Notes: a model not told the origin generated them from the letters alone. 64,000 nucleotides of DNA from Fragum whitleyi (GCA_948146395.1 OX411544.1:56466642-56530641); one strand, 5' to 3'. Positions 12,631 to 22,935 are shown, numbered from the stretch's first letter. Numbers and translations: made by a program.

Positions 12631-12940
12631 CTAGATGATCTATGATGAATCCCAGGCTGAAGTCACCAACACAACCAACTACTGAAATTCTAGATGATCT
12701 ATGATGAATCCCAGGCTGAAGTCACCAACACAACCAACTACCGAAATTCTAGACTATCTACGATGTATGACCAGGCTGAAGTCACCAACACAACAAACTA
12801 CCGAAATTCTAGGTGATCTATGATGAATCCCAGGCTGAAGTCACCAACACAACAAACTACCGAAATTCTAGACTATCTACGATGTATGACCAGGCTTCGG
12901 TTAACAACACAACAAACTACGGCAATCCCAGATGATGTTT
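12631..12940. repeat. 59-60-bp tandem repeat, about 5 copies
   Basis: Units start at about 12631, 12690, 12749, 12809, 12868 and (partial) 12928, each beginning CTAGATGATCTATGATGAAT or a variant and containing 'gctgaagtcaccaacacaac'. Two subtypes alternate (GATGATCTATGATGAATCCC and GACTATCTACGATGTATGAC), so a two-unit block was also duplicated. Confidence 0.9.
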
Positions 12941-13330
12941 GATACATTCATTTACGTGAAGGCCTAGATTGACCGAAAACATGGGGTGAAGTCACAAAGA
13001 CAACAATCAACGACAGGTTGGTAAGCTCGTCACATATACTACAGGGACGCACTTACATAAAAAATGGAGCAAAAATCTCTTATCGCCCATTTTGAAATTA
13101 AGAGTAAAGACAAGAACATTTTTTGTTGTTAAAGATTTTAGGGGAATGGTCATGCTACCCAGGTCTGGGTTATTGATCCTTAGGGACAGGTTAACCCAGC
13201 TCCTTGGGCAACTTGCTCCTTAACTTAGACCTTATTGAATGATTAAAAAATTAATAAAAGCAACTGTATTTTAAGTTGTCATAATAGACATGATAAATCT
13301 TGGAGTAATCTTTTTAAAAAAAAATTATCA
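12941..13330. other. No gene seen
   Basis: Unique-looking sequence with no coding signal; an oligo-A tract is at about 13314-13324. Confidence 0.4.
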
Positions 13331-13440
13331 ATAGTATTGGTGGGAGAAGTACAAGCAATCCATTGTTAGGTACTCCAGCCGCAACTATTTGACTGAAAAA
13401 CGGTTAAAAACAGTGTTAATACCCACTCAAAACAAATTCT
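13330..13440 (+). repeat. 3' part of a SINE-2 element
   Basis: 'aatccattgttaggtactcc' followed by 'cagccgcaactatttgactg' and 'aatacccactcaaaac' matches the tail of the SINE at 45265. The tRNA-like head is missing. Confidence 0.6.
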
Positions 13441-13452
13441 ATTTTACCTTCA

Positions 13453-13642
13453 GGACCCATTGGTGATGTACCAGAGAAGAGCCTTAATATTGAAGAAATA
13501 TTTAGATCTGGATGCTGTTGGGATGATAGAGTATCTATTACAGACCAACCAAGACAGTGCAAAACTACTAACTCACTTGATCAAATAAGAACTACAGGAA
13601 AAAACAATGGAAAAGTGTACCCACAACATATTTTATGGATTA
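13453..13642 (+). other. Doubtful terminal exon
   Basis: After a good acceptor ('attttaccttcag', AG at 13451-13452) two overlapping frames stay open. One runs 44 codons to TAA at about 13587 and gives a leucine-rich helical peptide (RRALILKKYLDLDAVGMIEY inside it). The other runs about 60 codons to TAA near 13650 and contains PEKSLNIEEIF and DRVSITDQPRQ. If the candidate first exon at 6571 uses GT at 6636, the second frame would be joined. I recognise neither peptide. It could equally be noncoding. Confidence 0.25.
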
Positions 13643-13693
13643 GAAAATAAGTTAGCAATCAATTAGCAAAAACAGATGAATATATATAAGTAT

Positions 13694-13990
13694 GCTGGCC
13701 GGCTCAAGTGGTAGAGTCTTACGCCCCCAATCGGAAGGTTGGAGGTTTGAGCCCTACTGGCAGCGGGTTGGGTCCTTGGGCAAGACACTTTACAGCCACA
13801 GCCTCAGTCCACCCAGCTGTAATTGGGTAGCAGTGGGTGAATATCCTCACAAGATTTGATCTTTTGGGGATTCTACTGCCTCTCTTTTCTTCTTCTGTGA
13901 GTGTGTGCTAGTGTTCTTTATATGATGTGATGTTGTAATTTTTAATTCAAAGTGGGAAGGACGCAATTAGGATAAATAATTAGTGAAAAC
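13694..13990 (+). repeat. SINE with tRNA-like head and conserved core (SINE-3)
   Basis: The head has an A-box-like GGCTCAAGTGGTAGAG and a B-box-like GGTTTGAGCCC at about 13744. Behind it comes a core, 'ccttgggcaagacacttta' then 'ccacccagctgtaattgggt', which resembles the conserved central domain of V/Deu-type SINEs. The 3' part is T-rich. The superfamily name is from memory of the motif and needs a database match. Confidence 0.75.
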
Positions 13991-14304
13991 CTCCTCATAA
14001 ATCATAAAGACTGTTGCATAGAGAACCCTAAACAAAGTGTTTGGATTAGAAATTAGAGGATTATGTATAAGGGCTATAGATAAGGATGGTATTTTGGATC
14101 AAGGTATTTAAATATTGATAGCTCAAACCTTATGTTTTTGGTACTTATTGGAGGATGATTCAAATGAGTACCCACAACATAGGGTTTCATTGAGAAATAA
14201 AGGTTTTGCACTTATCTGTACCTCTGTTTATATCAACAAAAGATTTTACTGGAGAAATTTTATGAAATATTTTTTTTCATAATATATGAGCCTGTATGTA
14301 ACAT

Positions 14305-14640
14305 TTCCAACAATTTCACATGTGTGCAACATAAAGACTCAGATCAGCTTGTGCAGTAACACATTCAGATCAGTCTTCACTATGCACTCAATAGACGGCT
14401 TCAAACCTATAGTATAATGATAATCGATGGCTCTGCGCGAAACAGTTGTAACTGCCTATAAACATATAGGCAGTTACAACTGTGTCGCGCTTAGTCATCA
14501 ATATGTTCACAACCAAAGATGTAGTCTTATGCACTGTATGATTGTTCAAGATTAATCTTTATGTGATTGTAAAGGATGCTCATAGTCTGTCCATTACGCA
14601 TGTGTGAAATCATTGGAAATGTCATGCACAGACTCATTTA
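14305..14640. repeat. MITE family E, copy 1, carrying a nested family L element
   Basis: Left end 'aacatttccaacaatttcac' and right end 'gaaatcattggaaatgtcat' are inverted. Other copies of this family (22427, 28360, 43310) share the inside blocks 'cagcctgtgca' and 'gcgcacatgtg' or variants. Here the interior is split at about 14400-14510 by a near-perfect palindrome belonging to family L. Confidence 0.7.
14424..14502. repeat. Family L palindrome, nested copy
   Basis: Arms read TGGCTCTGCGCGAAACAGTT.. and ..AACTGTGTCGCGCTTAGTCA around GTAACTGCCTATAAACATAT. Further copies, with TGGCTCAGTGTGA-type tips, occur at 15116, 16141, 16337 and within each 170-bp unit at 16809-17600. Confidence 0.85.
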
Positions 14641-15115
14641 ATAACCAATACTTACTCTGAAAAGTTAAAGTATTTATTTCACATAAATCTGAAGGAGTGT
14701 GGGACAAATTCTCTCATGGACATAATCCCCCCAGAAAAGGCCCTTTTGGACAAAGTCCCTCCCGTATTTATTATACAAACATTGTAGGAAAAGTTAATGA
14801 GTACCCACAAATACAAAACTTTTTCATGCTTAATTTATTCCCAAAGAACAGTATTTCATCCTAGGTTTAACAATTTACTTGACATCAATATTTTTTTCAT
14901 TTCTCTATTTAAATCATTTGTAAATAATATCAATTCAACAATTCTTAACACGGCACCAAAACATTGTACGTTGTTTCTAAAATTGTCAATCAGTTTTCAA
15001 TCAATTCTTCCCTATATGGCACATTTTTGTTTCATTCAACTACATTTGAGAATTATCATTCTTTTTATTGTATTTATGCTGGCATATAATCTCAATTCAA
15101 TTGAAGGCTTTATAA
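14641..15115. other. No gene seen
   Basis: AT-rich. An open frame of 110 codons on the plus strand from 14797 has a biased Phe/Ile/Leu/Asn composition typical of AT-rich chance frames, with no motif. Confidence 0.4.
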
Positions 15116-15188
15116 TTGGTTCAGTGTGAAACAATTGTAATTGCCTGCGTTTATATGCAGTTGCAACTGTTTTGCACTGATCCATCAA
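15116..15188. repeat. Family L palindrome
   Basis: GGTTCAGTGTGAAACAATTG facing CAACTGTTTTGCACTGATCC, with a 20-bp loop. Confidence 0.8.
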
Positions 15189-16140
15189 ATGATCTTTTGT
15201 AGACCATTGATAAGTACAGATGTTGAGGAGGTAATCATTACCCTTGACTTTAGATAAAAAAAACATCTTCAACATCAATATAAATACACTTAAATGATAA
15301 ATATCTAAACAATTTTGTTTGATATAAAGATATGAATATAAAATAAAAAGAAACAAAAAACAATGCATAGTAAGGGCTTTTGTCTGACTGGGCTAATTTT
15401 TGGAAGGAATCGAGAGGGATTTTGTCCAGGAGGATTATATCTGGGAGGGATTGTGTCCAGGGGATTCTGTCCGCACACTCCAATCTCAAGGTGGTGTAAG
15501 GTTTGGCTGAAGGGGTGGAAGGAGGCCATTTTTCTTCTTTTTTTTTTTAAAAAAAAATCAACTTGCTAGGTAATTGCCAACAATTTTAGTCAAGCAATTG
15601 TAAAATTACACTTTTAAAGTATAATCAATGATTTTTGAGCTGGTAGGGCTGAAGGTTAGATAACAGGTCAGGACATTTAAGGTTGACAAGGCATTTTTTA
15701 GATATAATTTGAAATTCAAATAATCTGTTTATGTTAACTACTTGTTGGGTTACCAATACCTCATAACTTTAGCTTGAACAGCTAGAGTAGCGAGGTTTTG
15801 TTAACCCAATAAATTTGTTCACTTTTGCAAAGTAAACAACAAGTTTCAGGATGCTGTCAAATATACTAGTGTTAACAATAATTGCCAACAAACTGTTAAT
15901 TTAGTAAGTCTCAGTGAATATAAGCCATGACCTACTAGGTAAAGATTGATGGAGAATACCAAGTTGAGGTTCACTAAGTATATTTATGGAAAGTAAATTT
16001 TTACCTGGCAGAACATGGCTTAGCTATGGTATAATACAACCAGTTTACTTTTCACTTTATTAAGTTTCAGTTAAAAGAATGTTGGTAATTATTGCAAACA
16101 TGTTAATAAATGTAATTGTATCAATATAGAACATATCAAT
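15189..16140. other. No gene seen
   Basis: AT-rich, with a few weakly repeated 'ggattttgtccagg' phrases near 15410-15470 and a small hairpin near 15755-15800. No coding signal. Confidence 0.4.
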
Positions 16141-16205
16141 GGATCTGTGTGAAACAGTTGGCACTGTTAATAGGCAGTAACAACTGTTTTGCACTTAGTC
16201 ATCTA
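16141..16205. repeat. Family L palindrome
   Basis: ATCTGTGTGAAACAGTTGGC facing TAACAACTGTTTTGCACTTA; somewhat decayed. Confidence 0.7.
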
Positions 16206-16336
16206 TGTTGGATCAATCAGGCATAAAAGGGACCATCACTATGTGTAAATAACTTGTGTATAATAAATTCAATAAAAATACTAATCTGAAGGTGGTAGGG
16301 GTTGGCTCAAGGGTTGGGTGGAGGCTAGCATTTAAT

Positions 16337-16412
16337 GGGTCAGTGTGATACAGTTGTTACTGCCTATTAAGTTTATATGAAGTTACAACTGTATTATGCT
16401 GAGCCATCTATC
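16337..16412. repeat. Family L palindrome
   Basis: GGGTCAGTGTGATACAGTTG facing CAACTGTATTATGCTGAGCC. It is followed directly by a 'tgacccgttgggcttacagg' block related to the tip of family C, the same junction later amplified in the 170-bp units. Confidence 0.8.
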
Positions 16413-16424
16413 AGTGACCCGTTG

Positions 16425-16750
16425 GGCTTACAGGGGACCATCAGTAAATTAAACAATTGAAAGAGATTGGTTCTAGCACACGTCAACCAGAAATTGGTTC
16501 TAGCATAGGTCAACCAGAGATTGGTTCTAGCATAGGTCAACCAGAAATTGGTTCTAGCATAGGTCAACCAGAGCCTGCAATTTCACAAACAAATATAATG
16601 GAAGGTAAAGTGATTATTCTGGAATCACAAAATAAGCAAAGTGTGAAAAGTTTTGACACAATGCTGTCTGCACAGTCTGCAGAATTCGACAAGGGTCAAC
16701 ACTTTTCCCACTTCCTAGATTGTCCCATTTTGCCTGACAGGTCAGATATA
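16425..16750 (+). repeat. Family C MITE with internal 27-bp minisatellite
   Basis: The order of blocks (tip 'gtgacccgttgggct', 'aaagagattggttctagca', 'ggtcaaccag', 'gattattctggaatca', 'aaataagcaaagtgtgaaaa', closing 'ttgcctgacaggtca') matches the family C copies at 18193 and 42852. In this copy a 27-bp block is present four times at 16463-16570. The 136-codon open frame over this region, with the repeated peptide EIGSSIGQP, is therefore MITE-derived and not a gene. Confidence 0.75.
16463..16570. repeat. 27-bp minisatellite, 4 copies
   Basis: Units start at 16463, 16490, 16517 and 16544; each reads 'ttggttctagcataggtcaa' with small changes (first unit has CACACG in place of CATAGG). A multiple-of-three period keeps the frame open. 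Confidence 0.95.
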
Positions 16751-16808
16751 ATTCATAATTTGAAAATATTTGTGTTTAAAAAACTAAGTATCAATCAAAA
16801 GCAATTAT

Positions 16809-17640
16809 CTGAAGGTGGTAAGGGTTGGCTGAAAGGGTGGAAGGAGACCAGCATTTTAATGGTTTAGTGTGATGAAGTTGTAACTGCCTATATGTTTATA
16901 GGTGTTACAACTGTTTTACACTGAGCCATCTCTTAGTGACCCATCAGGCTTAAAGGGAACTCCACTTTAAAAACTAATCTGAAGGTGGTAAGGGTTGGCT
17001 GAAGGGGTGGAAGGAGGCCAGCATTTTGATGGCTGAGTGTGATATAGTTATAACTGCCTATATGTTTATATGAAGTTACAACTGATTTGCACTGAGCCAT
17101 CTCTTAGTGACCCATCAGGCTTAAAGGGAATTCCACTTTAAAAACTTATCTGAAGGTGGTAAGGGTTGGCTGAAGGGGTGGAAGGAGGCCAGCATTTTGA
17201 TGGCTCAGTGTGATGCAGTTGTAACTGCCTTTATGTTTATAGGTGTTACAACTGATTTACACTGAGCCATCTCTTAGTGACCCATCAGGCTTAAAGGGAA
17301 CTCCACTTTAAAAACTAATCTGAAGGTGGTAAGGGTTGGCTGAAGGGGTGGAAGGAGGCCAGCATTTTGATGGCTGAGTGTGATATAGTTATAACTGCCT
17401 ATATGTTTATATGAAGTTACAACTGATTTGCACTGAGTCATCTCATAGTTACCCATCAGGCTGAAAGGGAACTCCACTTTAAAAACTAATCTGAAGGTGG
17501 TAAGGGTTGGCTGTAGGGGTGGAAGGAGGCCAGCATTTTGATGGCTCAGTTGTAACTGCCTATATGTTTATAGGTGTTACAACTGTTTTACACTGAGCCA
17601 AATATCAGTGACCCATCAGGCATAAAAGGGACCATAAGTA
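16809..17640. repeat. 170-bp tandem repeat, about 5 copies
   Basis: Unit starts (CTGAAGGTGGTAAGGGTTGG) lie at 16809, 16979, 17150, 17320 and 17491, a period of 170-171. Each unit holds one family L palindrome plus a 'tgacccatcaggcttaaagg' block. Units at 16979 and 17320 share GCTGAGTGTGATATAGTTAT, while 16809 and 17150 share GATG(A/C)AGTTGTAACTG, so the array was also duplicated as a 341-bp pair. An earlier related unit starts at about 16284. Confidence 0.9.
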
Positions 17641-17745
17641 AATTAATTGAAAAGAAGTTGGTTGTAGCATAGGTGAATCAGAAATTGGTTCTATCATAGG
17701 TCAACCAGAGCCTGAAATTTCACAAACAAATATAGTGTAAAGTTT
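17600..17745 (+). repeat. Family C fragment
   Basis: Tip 'gtgacccatcaggcataaaa' then 'ggttgtagcataggtgaatc' and 'tctatcataggtcaaccaga': the left half of a family C element like that at 16425, truncated after 'cacaaacaaatatag'. Confidence 0.6.
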
Positions 17746-18192
17746 CAACACTTTTTCAGGGCTCGTGTTTGACCCTTAAACCAGGGTTTTGACCCAAAAA
17801 AAATCTGAATATTTCAATTTGACCCCTAGAAATTGCTCCCACCCCCTTGAGAGAAATTACCAAGGGTCAAAACATGGTTTATACCTAAGATTTTTACAAA
17901 TCAAGTACTTATTTCATATTATTACAAAAAAACAGGTTAAGTGACTCATACATATATATAAAATTCTACTTATGATTTGCTTTTTCTGCCATTGTGACCC
18001 CTTTAAATTCAGATTTTACCACGAGTTTTTCTAAGGTGAGGAGTCAATGACTCCCCAATAACGAGCAATAACACTAGCCCTGCTTTTTGCTCTTCCTGGA
18101 TGGTCCCTTTTCACCATTTGGGTCATATATATATATATAATAATTTGATAAGGTTGGCTAGATCAAGTTCTTTGAGTGTTGTCATATATATT
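17746..18192. other. No gene seen
   Basis: Two TATA-type microsatellites (about 17950 and 18127-18140). No coding signal. Confidence 0.4.
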
Positions 18193-18454
18193 TGTGACCC
18201 GTCACGTGAAAAGGGTCCGTCCAGGAATTCTGTAGAATGAATTATTGAAAAAGAGATTTGATCCAGCATAGGTCAACCAGAAATCGCATTTCAAAAAGTC
18301 TTTCACAGGGAGGTAGATTGATCATTCTAGATTTAGAAAATAAGCACGATGCAAAAAGATTCGACCCAAGTCAGTCTGCGCAGTCCACGCAGTCTGATTA
18401 GGGTCGACATATTACGCACTACCCAGATGGTCACTTTTTGCTAGACGGGTCACA
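18193..18454 (+). repeat. MITE family C, copy 2
   Basis: Complete: tip TGTGACCCGTCACGTGAAAA at the left, GACGGGTCACA at the right, with 'ggtagattgatcattctaga' and 'actagggtcgac'-type blocks inside in the opposite orientation to copy 1. Confidence 0.85.
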
Positions 18455-19017
18455 TTTATGTATTCATGTTTGATGTGATTTTAAGCTCAGCTATTTTCAG
18501 AGAAAACCCAAAGTATGGCTAAAGCCTTGGCGTCGTCTGTGTGAGAAAACTCGGACATTTTTTGATATCTCTGGTTCTTTTGAAGGCATTCACTTGAAAC
18601 TTAGCACTCATGTTCACTATCAAGAGGAACATAAACTATCAAGGTGGATAACTTTTGATGTATTTTTTACTTAGATTTTTCATCTACTATCAAGCACTAA
18701 ACAGCTGAAAAAAAGCACTTGCAGGCGGTGCTCTCGTTCCATATTCATATTTGTAAGGCTATATATATTTACCTATTCATATTTGTTAATCTATGTATAC
18801 TTACCTATTCATATTTGTTAGGCTATATATATTTACCTATTCATATTTGTTAAGCTATATATATTTACCTATTCATATTTGTTAAGCATCATATCTGTAT
18901 ATTTCATACTGTGTACCAATATTAAATGCATCATGTGTACATTTAAGTTGTGTTGTTGGTTTTATGCGAGAAAGAATAAGCTTACAGCTTACCCTGCCCT
19001 TATTGACCACCTCCAAG
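18455..19017. repeat. Short AT-rich tandem repeat in otherwise empty sequence
   Basis: Between about 18743 and 18885 the phrase 'tatttacctattcatatttg' recurs about five times at roughly 34-38 bp. Nothing else was recognised. Confidence 0.6.
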
Positions 19018-19264
19018 GGCGTAACTCCCATTACACAACTTACGCAAGTGTGTAAAAGAAATAATCATCTGTTGAAAAAAAATGATGAATGATCATAACA
19101 TCGAAACTACAGCTTATTCAAGCTGTAGTTACGATGTTTTGATTATTCACCATGGCTCAAATCATAAAGGGAGCGGACGGAGGGCATTCATCTTGTCACA
19201 TTCCACATATCGCCTTTTTCCTATATATACTTTTGTTGTCACCTTCTGAGTGCGTAGTTACGCC
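19018..19264 (+). repeat. MITE family B, copy 4
   Basis: GGGCGTAACTCCCATTACAC at the left, hairpin CTACAGCTTATTCAAGCTGT, closing GAGTGCGTAGTTACGCC; tips are inverted (GGCGTAACT / AGTTACGCC). Confidence 0.85.
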
Positions 19265-19317
19265 TTTGACCTCCATCAGGCAACATGATACATAGTTGGA
19301 TAAGTTTCTCTCTGTCT

Positions 19318-19600
19318 CTCTGACCGGACTTCAAAACCATTGGAGTTCGGCGGCGTGGGTTCGATTCCCGGGCTGGTACACTAATAAAAACTAATTGTCT
19401 TTCGGACGAGACGTTAAACCGAGGCCCCGTGAGACGGTGCTCTACACCGAGCACGTTAAAGAACCATGGCGGATCTCAGCAGTAATTTCGTCATGTATCC
19501 TTGCACTATCCCCCGTAACAACTAACCGTCTTCTGGGGGCGTCGCTCATATGGGCATGTGCTACGGTAGCGACGATAAATAAACGGAAATACACACTCTG
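19318..19600 (+). repeat. SINE-1, copy 1
   Basis: The first part is the 3' half of a tRNA-like head with a good B box (GGGTTCGATTCCC at about 19358). The body contains 'gacgagacgttaaaccgagg', 'gagcacgttaaagaaccatg' and 'cgtcgctcatatgggcatgt', ending in 'aaacggaaatacacac'. The A-box part seen in the minus-strand copy at 22636-22935 is missing. Open frames across it are not genes. Confidence 0.85.
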
Positions 19601-19850
19601 TCCGTTCTTACTCTTATCTCACGGGACAAGGAAACGTCTTCACCGATGAAAATACTTTAGCATTTGGAAGAATGAACCATTCCCTTTCAGTGGGACAAGT
19701 ATATGATTTATGTCTTTCGGTATTTTTGTAGATTTCGAATAGAATAATGAAAAATCAAAATTACGAGCATTCTGTTGACGTCGTCTAGAACATTCCGAAA
19801 CACCTACCCCGCCACATTTTAATCAAACCTTATCGAAAAATTCTACGGTC
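19601..19850. other. No gene seen
   Basis: No feature recognised. Confidence 0.4.
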
Positions 19851-19854
19851 AGAG

Positions 19855-20090
19855 GATATATAAGAATCAGCTTGTCGGTCCATCGGTCGGTTAGTCCATG
19901 TCTGTAGCTTTTTCGTGTCCGCTCAAGATCTCAGAAATTAATGGGCGGATTTTATCAAAACTTTACAGATGTTATCAGTATCAATCAGAGATGAGTAAAA
20001 GATATTTTGGTTACAATTTATTGACTTTTGATAGACTTATGGCCCATTAATGGAAAATGGCTTTTCATTATTAACAAGCCCTCGCAGAGG
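19855..20090 (+). repeat. Mollusc-type dispersed repeat fragment
   Basis: The wording 'ggtccatcggtcggttagtc', 'gctcaagatctcagaaatta' and 'gggcggattttatcaaaact' resembles dispersed sequences common in bivalve and gastropod genomes that end in sequenced rows of GTC/GTCC. Only one copy of this type was seen here, so this rests on recollection. Confidence 0.35.
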
Positions 20091-20185
20091 GAAATTATTC
20101 CGCTGTATGACAGACTAATTTATATTGAACAAATTTATTAATTATTCTTATATGCTTTTTTGGTGACAGGCTGAGCTTTTATATA

Positions 20186-20340
20186 TTTGTTTCGATTGAT
20201 GTGTTTAAGATATTAAAACAGCATCTTTATTTAAATTGAAATATCGGTACCGACAGATATATGTGTATATGTCGGTACCGATATTTCAATTTAATTAAAG
20301 ATGCTGTTTATATATCTTAAACACATTAATTGAAACAAAG
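20186..20340. repeat. Long near-perfect palindrome
   Basis: Arms of about 70 bp with a short loop at 20256-20268. Landmarks on the left arm are TGTGTTTAAGATATTAAAAC, AGCATCTTTATTTAAATTGA and AATATCGGTACCGACA; the right arm is the complement with a few one-base gaps. Probably a MITE; a single copy in the window. Confidence 0.85.
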
Positions 20341-20499
20341 ATTTATTCTTTTCTGAATGTTGCAAATCGAAAAAATGTACATCATTTAAACGCAATGCGC
20401 CGTGTAATGTTACCTATTCTTGAATTATGCTGAATTATTACGGATATTTGTATGGTTATAAGATAAAATGAACAGTTAATCGCTGACGGGCGACATAAA

Positions 20500-20537
20500 C
20501 GTCGAAATTACAGGTTATTCAAGCTGTAGAACGACGT
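20500..20537. repeat. Small hairpin
   Basis: AACGTCGAAATTACAGGTTA around CAAGCTGTAGAACGACGTT; resembles the core hairpin of family B but without its flanks. Confidence 0.5.
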
Positions 20538-20644
20538 TAAAGATAAAGCTAAGTTTCACCATAACGAATTCTCTCAGCCTTGACCAGATAACAACGATAG
20601 CTTAACCCTTTGCTGTTTAATCCCTTCTTTTTACGTGTCTGTGA

Positions 20645-20722
20645 TTTTATGATTGAGAAAACATTGTGAAAAAAGAAGAAATTGCTTCTGACAAGCAATT
20701 TCTTCTTTTTCCACACTATTTT
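20645..20722. repeat. Palindrome with AAGAAGAAATTGCTT arms
   Basis: Arms TTGTGAAAAAAGAAGAAATT and the complement around CTTCTGACAAG. A second copy with almost the same arms is at 23530-23588. Confidence 0.8.
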
Positions 20723-20861
20723 CTACCCTACAGAATGGTTATTTTTCAAATTAAATCCACTTTAAATTTTCGTCTGCAAAACCTTTGAATTTGGACAGGT
20801 CCAAAGCTTTGTAAAACAGGAAAGGGTTAAAGAAAATGTTATTTTCTATAAATATATCATA

Positions 20862-21137
20862 GGCGTATCTAGGATTTTGAAATTTATGCGCACTCAGATG
20901 GCGACCAACATAGAATATATAGGATAAAGGCGATATGTGGACTGTGACAAAAGATGAATCTCCTCTGTTCGTTCCCTATTTTATGATTTGAGCGTTGGTG
21001 AATAATCAAAACAGCGTAACTACAACTACAGCTTGACCAAGCTGTAGTTTATATGTTATGATCATTCATCAAGATTTTTTCGAATAGGATTTATTTCTAT
21101 TACGCACTTGCGTAATGTGCCTAATGTTAGTTATGCC
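20862..21137 (-). repeat. MITE family B, copy 5 (reversed)
   Basis: Starts GGCGTATCTAGGATTTTGAA and ends 'gtgcctaatgttagttatgcc'; hairpin CTACAGCTTGACCAAGCTGT in the middle. Confidence 0.8.
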
Positions 21138-21820
21138 CTTGTTAATGACATCGACAAAATCCGCTTACTGGTCAATACTTTGCCCAACAAAAAAAGATCT
21201 TGCTCATTTTTTTTCATGAAAGAATGGATATAGTTTTTGGTCAATCAGAATGCATGGCTTTGATAGACAAAATAAGTAGAACTACCAGGATATGTAAATT
21301 GGAAAACATAATAAGAAAAGAAAACAACAATGCTTATTGCCAGCCCTTTAAATGATTAAATATCGTCCGATCCTTAGATGAATTACCAGTAATCTTTAAC
21401 AGGCAAATTCACAAGCTCCAATTTCTAGCAATGGATAGATTTTTATGAAAGATTAGTTAGGTTACTGCAAAGCACTATGATAGGACTTATTTTCTGATAT
21501 ATTTGGCATCATATGGTCAATTCATTACAAAAACCTGTATCAGTGTCATATCAAGTTATAAGATCGGTTCCAATCGCGCGAAAAGTAGTGCAGATAATTT
21601 TGTAACAACTTAACAAATTCAATGCAGCTATTTCTTTTTAATCTATAACAACTTTTCTTATAAAGAAGAACGAGGCGATTTTACATTTCATTGTTTTAAG
21701 ATTTTATACATTTTCTTTCAATACCTACCCTAATTGTAGGTACGGATGAAGAGCGAGGTAGCGCCGCTTTGAAGAATCCTCATTTGGATACACACAAAAA
21801 CAAATCACAATACGCAGAGG
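21138..21820. other. No gene seen
   Basis: AT-rich, without coding signal or clear repeats. Confidence 0.4.
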
Positions 21821-21830
21821 GCATGTATAG

Positions 21831-21924
21831 GATAGACAACGAGTGCCGTGGTATATGGGAAATAGACACGAGCTTCAGCGAGTGTCTATTTACCATATAC
21901 CGTGGCACGAGATTGTCTATCTGA
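21831..21924. repeat. Palindrome, single copy
   Basis: GATAGACAACGAGTGCCGTG facing CACGAGATTGTCTATC, with inner arms GGTATATGGGAAATAGACAC and its complement. A MITE-like hairpin. Confidence 0.8.
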
Positions 21925-21929
21925 CTTAA

Positions 21930-22425
21930 ACCACGCTTTTCTGACATTGTCTGTTATTTTAACCCGAACATCTGGACAACAAAAACGAGTAAAACTCGCT
22001 GATATATTACTGTTATTTTGCGTATTTTGCGTATGAAACTGTAGAAAGTCGTTTGGTGAAAGCGATCATATAATATGCTCGACACTTTCTTTAAATGACA
22101 CGGCACACAAAATATGTCAGGATCCCGTGCACGACATGCTGCCATCGTATATCTGTAAATACAGCGCTCGGAGTTGTATCTGTGATATATATATTTGTAA
22201 TACTGTTCTCTGATTGGCCGATTCGCTTCAAGCGTGGTCTAATTAACTGTATGACGTCCCCTTGTCGGAGTGGCTGAAGCATCAGACGTGCTGCCTAAAA
22301 CGTGTTTCTTTTTTGTTAAGTTTGACGAAACAGGCAAGCAGAAAGGAAAAGGACATTTAGCTCATCAAAGTGAAGACACCTGTATTCAAATAGTCCACCG
22401 AGACCAAGCGAATTTATTAAAATAG
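21930..22425. other. No gene seen
   Basis: Overlapping open frames on both strands at about 22090-22280 show no motif. Confidence 0.4.
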
Positions 22426-22426
22426 C

Positions 22427-22640
22427 CAGTGCATGACATTTCCAATCATTTCAAAATTGCACGAGGTAAAGACTCTGAGTAGCCTGTGCATCGGCACAGT
22501 CTGTCCATAGTTTCACTTTGCGCATTGTACATAAATAAGGTCTCAAAGTACATTTAGACAGTAAGACAATATTCTAAATGCATTATCTGGCTGTCTAGGC
22601 TGCTCAATGTTTGCACGTCACGCACATGTCAAATTGTTGT
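22427..22640. repeat. MITE family E, copy 2
   Basis: 'tgacatttccaatcatttca' at the left, then 'cctgtgcatcggcacagtct' and 'ctgtctaggctgctcaatgt', and 'cacgcacatgtcaaattgtt' near the right end, as in the copy at 28360. The right end runs into the SINE-1 copy that follows. Confidence 0.6.
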
Positions 22641-22935
22641 GTGTGTATTTCCGTTTATAAATCGTCGCTACCATAGCACATGCCCATATGAGCGACGCCC
22701 CCAGAAGACGATTAGTTGTTACGGGGGATAGTGCAAGGATACATGACGAAACTACTGCTGAGATCTGCCATGGCTCTTTAACGTGCTCGGTGTAAAGCAC
22801 CGTCTCACGGAGCCTCCGTTTAACGTCTCATCCGAAAGACAATTAGTTTTTATTGGTGTACCAGCCCGGGAATCGACCCCACGCCGTCGAACTTCAATGG
22901 TTTTGAAGTCCGGTGCTCTACCAACTGAGCTAATT
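22636..22935 (-). repeat. SINE-1, copy 2, with complete tRNA-like head
   Basis: On the minus strand: A box TTAGCTCAGTTGGTAGAGCA (from about 22931), B box GGGTCGATTCCCGG, then the body shared with 19318 and the end 'aaacggaaatacacac'. The head resembles an ordinary tRNA with an internal RNA polymerase III promoter. It is too long and lacks a normal acceptor stem to be a tRNA gene. Confidence 0.85.

Noticed and set aside
22860..22935. A tRNA gene on the minus strand
   Set aside because: A and B boxes are good but the sequence continues into the SINE-1 body and lacks a paired acceptor stem; it is the SINE head.
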